A program made the translations under genes and the position numbers. 64,000 nucleotides of DNA from Atopsyche davidsoni (Eukaryota; Arthropoda; Insecta; Trichoptera; Hydrobiosidae), in NCBI GenBank assembly GCA_022113835.1, contig JAILWY010000018.1:20669501-20733500 (forward strand). The letters run 5' to 3'. The notes beneath the pieces are model-generated. The model made no database searches. It saw only the letters and a list, made by a program, of their open reading frames with translations, and had not been told where the DNA came from. Below are positions 56,818 to 64,000 of the stretch, piece by piece. Within the stretch, counting starts at the first letter, position 1. Every line of letters begins with the position of its first letter.

Positions 56818-57329
56818 TATAACTATTATTATTTTTATTATTTGAAAGTCGTGTGTTATAAAACGTTAAAATAATTATTTTCAACTGGTAATAATCTTTT
56901 TTCTACAGTTCACTGTTTTTATGATTTGTCACTGCGAATAAAAGTGCCTCAAATGACCTATTACACAAGTCACCTTTTATATTTTACTACAGAGAAGTGT
57001 AAAAATTCTCATTCTTTTTATGTTTAAAAATGGTTCTTGAAATTATAAATTCATATTTTTTGTCTAGAGTTTACTTATTAATATTCAGATTGCTTTGTTT
57101 AACACGCTACGAATAATTTACGAAATTTCTACAAAGAATTTATTACAATTCACACATCATGATTGGAAAAGTCCGTATTATAAAAAGTAAATTTCAGTTG
57201 TTCACTCTACTGCTGCTTTATCGCATATGTCAAAAATACAGAAATTTTTTATTTATTTATAATTTGTCTTCGAATTTGTCCTTTTTACTTGAAACTATAA
57301 ATTTTAAGCGTTTGAGATTTCTTTTCGCT

Positions 57330-57540
57330 CTGTTTGATAACGCCAACGTGAAAGGTTGGCGAAACCGGTCACAAATAAAAACGTACATGTGGAAAATCAC
57401 TCAAGTATTTTACTTAAAAATATTGAAATGGAACTCCACCAAGTACTCTCTGTCAAAAATATTGAATTTCATAAGTATATGCTCAGTGAAATGGTCGCCA
57501 ACCGCCTCTGAAGAGAAGCACTCGATGGAGAAGTCACAGA
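57330..57540. repeat. Fold-back dispersed repeat copy 3 joined to a LINE-like tail
   Basis: 57334-57480 carries TGATAACGCCAACGTGAAAG, GTTGGCGAAACCGGTCAC, GTGGAAAATCACTCAAGTAT and CCAAGTACTCTCTGTCAAAA, shared with 5641 and 29018. From 57481, GCTCAGTGAAATGGTCGCCAACC continues into the tail seen at 23640 and 31717. The two repeats may be one composite element or neighbours by insertion. Confidence 0.65.
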
Positions 57541-57904
57541 GTTTCATACCGCGTCAGCGTGAGCGTTGAATGTTTAAAGACCCTACTTATTTAAACCGTT
57601 TGAGCAGTATTTCTGTCTTCCGCATCAGTCATAAAGTTGTGAAGACGGTGAGGCTCTTAAAGTGCATTATAACATCTCGGGTGCCCTCGTGCAGGTGCCG
57701 ATGGCACTGCAAGCAGTCGGGTGTGCCGCCCCCGTCAGCGGGCCCCCTCGCTTGCGAGCGCGGGCACCCTCCGTGTCGGCATAATCCGGCGCGCCGTAAT
57801 TACTGGACTCCGTAACGAGCGGTCACGGTCGCCGGCCCCAGGGCTGCTGCCACTCGAATCTCAGCTGAAGAAATATACAAAGTGTAACTCCACTCACTGA
57901 AATA
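57541..57904. other. GC-rich stretch upstream of mariner
   Basis: 57660-57860 is GC-rich and open in one + frame without a recognisable peptide; CGCTTGCGAGCGCGGGCACC and GGTGCCGATGGCACTGC give small hairpins. Role unknown. Confidence 0.3.
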
Positions 57905-57906
57905 TA

Positions 57907-58556
57907 CGAGGGCGGCCCGATAAGTACTTAGTATCGCAAGGGAGATTTACTATCGTGTAGTACATTCTCGTAGACGGCTACTGTCAAAATTTCACTTCAC
58001 CCGGCGAACGTGCTCCGAAGACTGTCCTATCGGCCGGAAAGGTGATGGCCACCGTTTTCTGGGATTCACAAGGTGTGATCTACATTGACTACCTGGAGAA
58101 GGGCAAAACGGTCACAGGACTCTACAATGCCGAATTATTGGGCCGATTAAGAAAAAACGGCCCCATTTGGCGAAGAAAAAAGAGGTCTTCCACAATGACA
58201 ACGCACCGGCTCACACCTCCGCCGTCGCCACGGCCAAATTGGACGAATTGCACTACGAACTGCTCCCCCATCCACCGTATTCTCCAGATTTGGCCCCGTG
58301 CATTTTTTAAATTGATTCCAAACTCGCCAAAAAGACCTTCCAAAAAGTCACTCGCCGGGCAGAAATTTAAGTCGAATGAGGAGGTCATACTTTGCAGACC
58401 TCGAGAAAACGTATTTTTCAGATGGGTTAAAGAAGTTGGTGCATCGCTGGGTCAAGTATATCGAGCTAAAAGGAGACTATTTTGAAAAATAAATCGCTAC
58501 TTTTCCAAAATTTTCGTTTTTCTTTTGTAGGCTAAGTACTTATCGGACCGCCCTCG
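57907..58556 (+). mobile_element. Internally deleted mariner, 650 bp, both TIRs and TA flanks
   Basis: Ends CGAGGGCGGCCCGATAAGTA (57907) and TACTTATCGGACCGCCCTCG (end 58556) are near-perfect inverted repeats flanked by TA. Inside, the transposase begins at VMATVFWDSQGVIYIDYLEK (first catalytic Asp in FWD), continues through FHNDNAPAHTSAV (second Asp) and ELLPHPPYSPDLAPC, then the third Asp codon is lost in an indel and a stop follows. SLAGQKFKSNEEV is in another frame. The N-terminal DNA-binding domain is absent, so the element is about half the usual 1.3 kb. It can no longer move itself but keeps both ends. Confidence 0.95.
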
Positions 58557-58557
58557 T

Positions 58558-58850
58558 ACGTCTTCGATCGAATTGTGAACTACACCGGAAGTGCTGAAAA
58601 TGTAAAAGTTTCAATAAAAAAAAATTCCTTGAATTAATCATCATGTATATTATGCATGGTATCCATAAAAAAATAATTAACACCTAATTAATATTTTTAC
58701 TCCAGCAGAGGGTTTTGGGTTTGGCTTGTATAAAACAACGTTTGTAAAGTTTTTTTTTATGGATTTAATAGGAATTCAAAGCTTTTATGCATGTATGGAC
58801 CGCACGTCACTTATTTAGTTATACTTGTGGCGACAGATAAATATTATTTA
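58558..58850. other. AT-rich DNA, nothing recognised
   Basis: Short AT-rich spacer between mariner and the TA microsatellite. Confidence 0.5.
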
Positions 58851-58851
58851 A

Positions 58852-58855
<4 letters not shown>

Positions 58856-58914
<59 letters not shown>
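58856..58914. repeat. (TA)n microsatellite, about 29 units
   Basis: Uninterrupted TA dinucleotides. The sequence is self-complementary and prone to cruciform formation and length change. Confidence 0.95.
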
Positions 58915-58918
<4 letters not shown>

Positions 58919-61480
58919 CCAATTGATTAGATGTCTACAAACATTTTTGTTTGTAAGCATGAATAAGTCAGCCAAGAGCTCTGTTTAAAGAAGCCCATCG
59001 AAAACTAAAGTGCGTACTTTAAGTATTGCTTTACGCAGCTCTAGTGTTTTGATAGGTTTAAAATAAAATGAGTTCCAAAGCAATAACTCATAAAACATAA
59101 TAAAAATAACGGTTTGCTTATTGTTACTTCGTTTTTTTAAACCAGATACATAGTGAAGTGTTTTTTTTTTTCGTGATAATGAATCCTTACTTACACAAAA
59201 TTATCTGTCGTCACATTGCGACTTGAGGAGCAGATACATTTTCTGCTTGTGAGATTAATAAGGGTGTCTCTGTTGATTCGGTGCACTATAACGATGGTAG
59301 ATTGGGGTTGTTAATCTTCATGCCTAGGGGTAGTCACCTGTTGGCTACTTGCCGCGATTCCTGCACACGTCTCCCCTCCTCGCGTGAGCCCCACGCTCCC
59401 GTTTTTATTTTTAATTGAAGCAATTACTTCTTACGCTATAATATTTTTAATTGTTCTTTACTTCATGCATTAGTGAACCCCGTAGCTGGCTGTTAGTTGC
59501 CTCAGCTGATATAATGGATGGTGCTGAAGATACCTATTAAGTTTACAATTTAAACTATATTAAAACTTTGACATATCTGCGTCTTATGTATTTATTTTTA
59601 TAGAGTTTACTTTAGACTTGTTAACCGATATTTGATTAAAAAATATACTTATTTATAAATTAAAAATTGTATGTATTAATAATTGAAAGGTTTTTCTTGC
59701 TGTTGGAATAATTAAAAAAATAACTTTTTAAATAAGTTATTAAAATCAGATCTTATGTATGAACGCGTAGACGAGAATAATCATGTATTTTTATAATTGA
59801 AATTTGCACTAATGGAATTAAATATATACAATGCTAACAGCAAGAATATCTCTTTGCATTTTAAGCGCGTTTATAATTCTAGCGACTTAAAAATATTAAA
59901 TATTCATAAATCATATCTTGTGAGTTTTGCTGTGTTTTTCTCGTGGTTTTTTTTTTTTAAATTTGGCTACGGTACCGGGATCATCTTAATCGTATCTAAT
60001 AACGGCCACAAAAACCAACAAACAAATTAAGGTTATTGATAGTTATTTTTTTATTCAACATATTCTTAATTAACCCAAGCATTTTCAATAGCAAAATTGA
60101 ATATCAACGTAACAGTAGCAATCTCGAGTTTTATGTTTTAATTGTTAACGGACTTGTTTGCTAAGGACGAAACTGGATTTTTTAAGTTTGACGAGTGTAT
60201 AAAATTACGCGGTCACATTAAAACTTCAGTTTTAGCGGGGTAATAGTAATTCGGACTTACATTTTCGTGATGCTAGTCGGGAATTCTACTCATTAAATAT
60301 GGCGAAATGGCCCGGCAACCCTCCCCCAACAACCCTCATTCGCGGAGACTTAGGTATGACAAAAAATACTTTTGTCCCTCGGCCTGACCGCAACGCTCTT
60401 TATAATGAACTTAAATATTAATCAAATCCGTTCACCAACCCCAAAAAAGAAACAGTAAAAATTCGTTTAAATTAATTTTTAAAAGGCTTTTGCACTTAAA
60501 GTACGTTTTCAAGGAAATACACTTAAGTTTAAAAATGGCTAGAACCACGTTGAAATCAACTTAAAAATTATTATTTTTTGCCCAAAGGGTTGAACTTAAA
60601 TGCATATAATTAAAAAAATGCTATTTCGTATAATTAGTTTTAAAAGTATGTTTTTGAATTTGTTAATTTAAAAAAAAAAAAACATTGAATAAATTTTAGT
60701 ATGCGTTTTTTTCAGTCTAAACAAGTGAAAAATTGATAGAATCAATGAACAAATAATTAAAAAAAACAATGCAATGCTGTTTACTGATATTTATATTTAA
60801 GATACTCTGCTCCTTCAGGATGACGTTATTTTATACAATAATGTAATCTTTTTACTATTTTTTATACGGTTGTTGTGCTGAAAAGTTTTTCGGAACTTTA
60901 AATCAAATATTAGATAAAAAATCTGTCTGCAATTGCATGATGGTGATTGATCGAGCTTTCCACAAACAATGCTCACATTTTGTTTGCAATTAATACTTGT
61001 ACAAAAGAATGGTTCAGTAGAATGGATTGCATTTGATAATTTGAAGTTTTTTAACATAACATCCTTTTTAGTAGGATACTTTTTAATATATTTTTATAAG
61101 TAGTCATGTCATAATCGTAACTAAATCAGCATATTCCAAAAATCCGTTAAATTGGGGTTACCTTAGCCTCGAAAAGTAAGCTTCTTGTTTGTGTATAGTT
61201 CTGACAACCATTGCACAGTCTCGGGGATGTTCTTGTGGTGTTGTGTGGTTATTGCGTTGATATTTTGTTACCTATAAGCGCCCATGATTATTTTACTAAA
61301 ATGACCGCAAATTCATTAGATCTTGGGTAAAATTTGATGTTAAAGTTATTATAAAAATTCTAGATATTATTTGTATACGGATATTACATTAGTTTTAGTA
61401 ACAGGTTTGTAACAAGCTAATAATTATCTTGTATATACTTTGTGTGTGTGTATATTTATATATATATTTTTAATATACTA
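58915..61480. other. Mainly AT-rich DNA with two complex patches
   Basis: 59215-59400 (AGATTGGGGTTGTTAATC, CTCCTCGCGTGAGCC) and 60220-60375 (AAATATGGCGAAATGGCC, two reverse GCCAT cores) could be conserved elements. The remainder is AT-rich and shows no gene. Confidence 0.4.
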
Positions 61481-61486
61481 TTATTT

Positions 61487-61800
61487 GTCAGAATGCGAAG
61501 AATTGCGGCATATGAAATGAGACTGTATAGGAAAACTCCTGATGTTGGTAAAGAACCGGAATGTCTCCTATTTTGGCTATTTTTTTGTAACAGTAAATAT
61601 AGCATCTCTGAGATGATTGTTCAAGGAAAAATCTTAATTAATAGGGGCATTGGAAGGAGGAAATTTACGTGGATGCATAATTTGCGACAGTGGCTGAATA
61701 GCCGAATTGGTGAGACTGGCCCAGGATAGGGATATGTTCGATGAAATAGTCACCAACCTCATATGAGAAGAGGCGTCAGTACAAGAAGAAGTCAGAATGC
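61487..61800 (+). mobile_element. LINE 3' fragment, longest open copy
   Basis: One frame runs MRRIAAYEMRLYRKT, FWLFFCNSKYSISEMIVQGK, RGIGRRKFTWMHNLRQWLN and stops; EIVTNL then follows in another frame. Order and content match the C-terminal region of insect endonuclease-reverse transcriptases (YFGH, KY, IIQGKI, GRR, W..NLRQW). It is 5'-truncated. Related to 41098 and 46268. Confidence 0.75.
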
Positions 61801-61929
61801 ACTGAAACACGTTTTAATTTTTTTTAAAAATACCACTTGGGCTTAAAAAATAATTTTTTGTTTTCAAGTTTTATTGGTTGTCGATTTGAAATGTGCACGA
61901 ATTTTGAGGTCACACTATTATTTTTTTTT

Positions 61930-62160
61930 TACCGCATGCGTGACTTTTCACACTTCGCCCGAGCTCCCTCGACGCGCTGTGCAGTTCGCTCGCTGATGCA
62001 CTCGGCAGTCACTCGAATTGATTAACATTTGTTGTTTTTAATTGCGCCCAGTCGCTCCACGCATCGCTGGGCGTTCCTGCCCGGGACTGACCTTTCGAGT
62101 ACTCGCAAGCACCTTACCTGGGAATGTTGATTCAACACAGGTGCTATCAAACGGCAGGCA
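61930..62160. promoter_or_regulatory. CpG-richer regulatory-like block
   Basis: Contains CCGCATGCGTGA (NRF1-like), CGCAGTCGCTCCACGC-type CpG strings, and on the minus strand CATTCCCAG|GTAAGG near 62117, which has a donor adjoining a weak acceptor. No coding domain. Confidence 0.25.
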
Positions 62161-63050
62161 CCATCACATGAAATCAAATTCTTCCAAAATCTAAAAATTA
62201 CATATTGTTATTCAAAAAAATGCAATATAACCACTAAACCATTAATTTTTATATTTGAAAATCTAATTTATCTTCAAATAAATTTAGTTAACAACGATTA
62301 TAATCTTCTGAATATTCGGTCATTCATATTTGAGCAAATTATATTTGTGTGCCGTTAATAATTATAAAAAAGGTCTTAATGACTTATGAGTGTTTTTAAT
62401 ATCTGTCAGTTTGCGAGTATTTTGTATTATTTATTAATATTCAAAAGTTGAAATTTCACATAAAACTAGTGTCAAAAAGATAAAATATGTTCGTAATTGC
62501 GCTTTGTGCCTCGGCGCTGATCGCGCTCAACGCGGTTACTGGCTTTTTATTAGTTCCGTACCTAATTGCCATAAATAATACCCGAGCACGTGAATGGCGC
62601 CGTGCATCACAGAACTATCTCATGATTAAAATCATAATAATAAGAACCTCTTCCAAACGTAGTGGCACGAGACGCGCTGCGCTCGAACCGACGAGTACTG
62701 TTTGTTGAGATTCATTCCGATCAGGGCCATCACCGGGTCGGAATCAAAACATGCCGGAAAGGTCAAAGACCTGTGTATATATATATGTATTCTATTGTAA
62801 TATAATCATATGTAGTTTAACTAGGTTGATAAATTTCAGAAAAAATATTTACTAATGGATTGATTGTGCAATGTACGTACTGCATATTTTGATTCGAAGC
62901 AAATGAACGGTATTCAGTGATATATTATATTTTAAATTTGAGCAGTATTATTATAATTTTCAACTAATACTTGGATGCATGCGAAACAAAAAAAAAACTG
63001 TTTCCTGTTTCAATTAGGACAAACCGAAAATCTGTTTTTTTGATGGTGGT
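62161..63050. other. AT-rich DNA with one complex island
   Basis: 62485-62770 is complex: GCCATAAATAATACC (Caudal/Hox-type), GCACGTGAATGGCGCC, and a 73-codon + frame with a hydrophobic start (MFVIALCASALIALNA) that resembles a signal peptide but has no domain after it. I do not call a gene. Confidence 0.35.
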
Positions 63051-63059
63051 GGTCCAGCC

Positions 63060-63250
63060 CTGAGTGCGCCCGCCGCCTCTCGGACACCCGCAGACCGGCT
63101 GGTTTCTGATGAACCGGTCGCCATTGTGTCGGTTCTGTTACCGGTTCGCGAACCGTATGCGCCCGCGGACAAGCCCTGGCCGGCGCAGACAAAGGCGGCT
63201 TGTTATCAAAGCGCTATCGGGCTTTTAATACCGAGGTGGTCCACGAGCCA
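63060..63250. promoter_or_regulatory. Candidate element with Grainyhead-type sites
   Basis: AACCGGTC (63112-63119), ACCGGTTC (63140-63147) and GACCGGCTGGTTT (about 63093) match or resemble the Grainyhead core AACCGGTT. A 14-bp perfect palindrome CGGTTCGCGAACCG spans 63142-63155. GC-rich and high-complexity. An (AC)n run follows at 63267-63282. Confidence 0.35.
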
Positions 63251-63419
63251 GCGACTGACTGATATACACACACACACACACGTATATATAAGTTGTGGAA
63301 TTTGTATCTGTACTGGTGTCTTCATTTATGCATAATTTGAATGCGAGAAACTTTAGATTGTTTGCACATTAAAAATATTAGAAATACGAAACGTTGCTGG
63401 GGAATAAAATATATTATTG

Positions 63420-63900
63420 TGGCGTATTGTTTTGAAGCGGGCACGCAGTTCGCGACCCTTCGCGCATTGAAAGAAAGCAATCGTCGTGCGGGCTGCAGCC
63501 GGAGCCGCGGCGGGCCGAGGGGAGGGGATGGCCTTCGCAGCTCCCCCCACTCTCCCCGCGGGCTGCACTCCCCCCCCTCTCGCTTTCATTGCCCGCAATT
63601 GCACTTGCATTTCTCAGTCACGTGTCCGCCGCGCCGCACGCCTGCGCGCGCACCATTGCGCACCTCGTCTCCGAGCACAAAGCATTCTTCAATAAAAGCC
63701 TTTCTTCGAAGTTACTTTGCGACAAATCTTGTGATATTTTGTACCTAACCGTTGCGCAATTTCGCCTTTTCATTGATACAGTGCACAATCGTTTCATGCA
63801 CTGAATGCAGATCGAGCCGAACTTCTCCGAGCGCGCGCTTTATATATTTTTTTCTACAACTTCCGTGCAAGTTCAGTGCTTTAAATTTTAAAATATTTTT
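63420..63900 (+). promoter_or_regulatory. CpG-rich promoter with TATA and Inr at right edge
   Basis: 63430-63690 is CpG-dense and includes GTCACGTGTC (E-box) and long C runs. TATATATTT starts at 63841 and TTCAGTG places an initiator A at 63875, 32-34 nt downstream, on the + strand. A donor-like AAA|GTGAGT is at 63960/63961. This may be the start of a second transcription unit or an alternative promoter. The window ends before any coding sequence. Confidence 0.4.
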
Positions 63901-64000
63901 TAAAACTGTGTCGTGCAATTAATTCCAAGAAGCTACATACGTTTTTGAGCTCTTTTTTAAAGTGAGTAAAGTAAAGTGAGCGCGATCTACAACTAACTAG

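Noticed and set aside
57159..57569. 136-codon + strand frame
   Set aside because: It runs through the fold-back repeat and the LINE-like tail and has no domain of its own.
62487..62708. Secreted protein with signal-peptide-like start
   Set aside because: Hydrophobic start only; nothing recognisable follows and the block looks like a regulatory island.

Overview
The window looks like nuclear DNA of an insect: strongly AT-rich background, insect-type telomere-like TTAGG/CCTAA runs, mariner, hAT, pogo/Tigger, Helitron, LINE and tRNA-SINE debris, and arthropod-type core promoter motifs (TCAGTT initiator plus a downstream promoter element). The order cannot be fixed from sequence alone; the repeat load and long gene-free stretches suggest a large genome (orthopteroid, phasmid, cockroach or hemipteran are possible). 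No bacterial gene, rRNA, intact tRNA or CRISPR array is seen, and no full protein-coding gene is recognisable. Most open reading frames here are chance frames in AT-rich or low-complexity DNA, or pieces of transposons.

Layout. 1-16.6 kb: AT-rich DNA with a Tigger-like MITE (1957-2364), a fold-back repeat (5641-5815), a strong splice acceptor fused to a donor (6539/6540), a dead mariner (7241-7625), a perfect small hairpin (11077-11115) and a degenerate tandem array (12.8-13.8 kb). 16.6-19.3 kb: the landmark of the window, a CpG island with three TTACGTMA bZIP-type sites, a TATA-less Inr+DPE core promoter (start near 17122, + strand), a G-quadruplex-forming C-rich tract, a long leader and an exon-like block ending ATG|GTAAGT. 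That donor block is present three times, and CCTAA runs sit at the two internal junctions. 19.3-41 kb: AT-rich DNA with GC-richer islands, a SINE, a 73-bp perfect palindrome, a five-unit tandem array, Helitron and LINE fragments. 41-64 kb: more of the same, with two further acceptor-donor junctions (43078/43079 and 56012/56013), an hAT MITE with perfect 8-bp target duplication (49468-49860), a 79-bp perfect inverted repeat (56519-56817), an internally deleted mariner (57907-58556) and a second promoter-like CpG-rich block at the right edge (63.4-63.9 kb).

Interpretation. The simplest reading is that the window lies inside or around a + strand developmental-type gene with a very long intron. 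Three + strand sites have a pyrimidine tract, CAG, and an immediately following 5' splice site, each with another donor 44-74 nt downstream. This is the architecture of recursive-splice sites (ratchet points) in long insect introns; they could equally be microexons. The GC-richer islands with homeodomain, Pho/YY1, CRE and CArG cores could be cis-regulatory elements of that gene. All of this is inference from motifs; RNA-seq and cross-species alignment would decide it.
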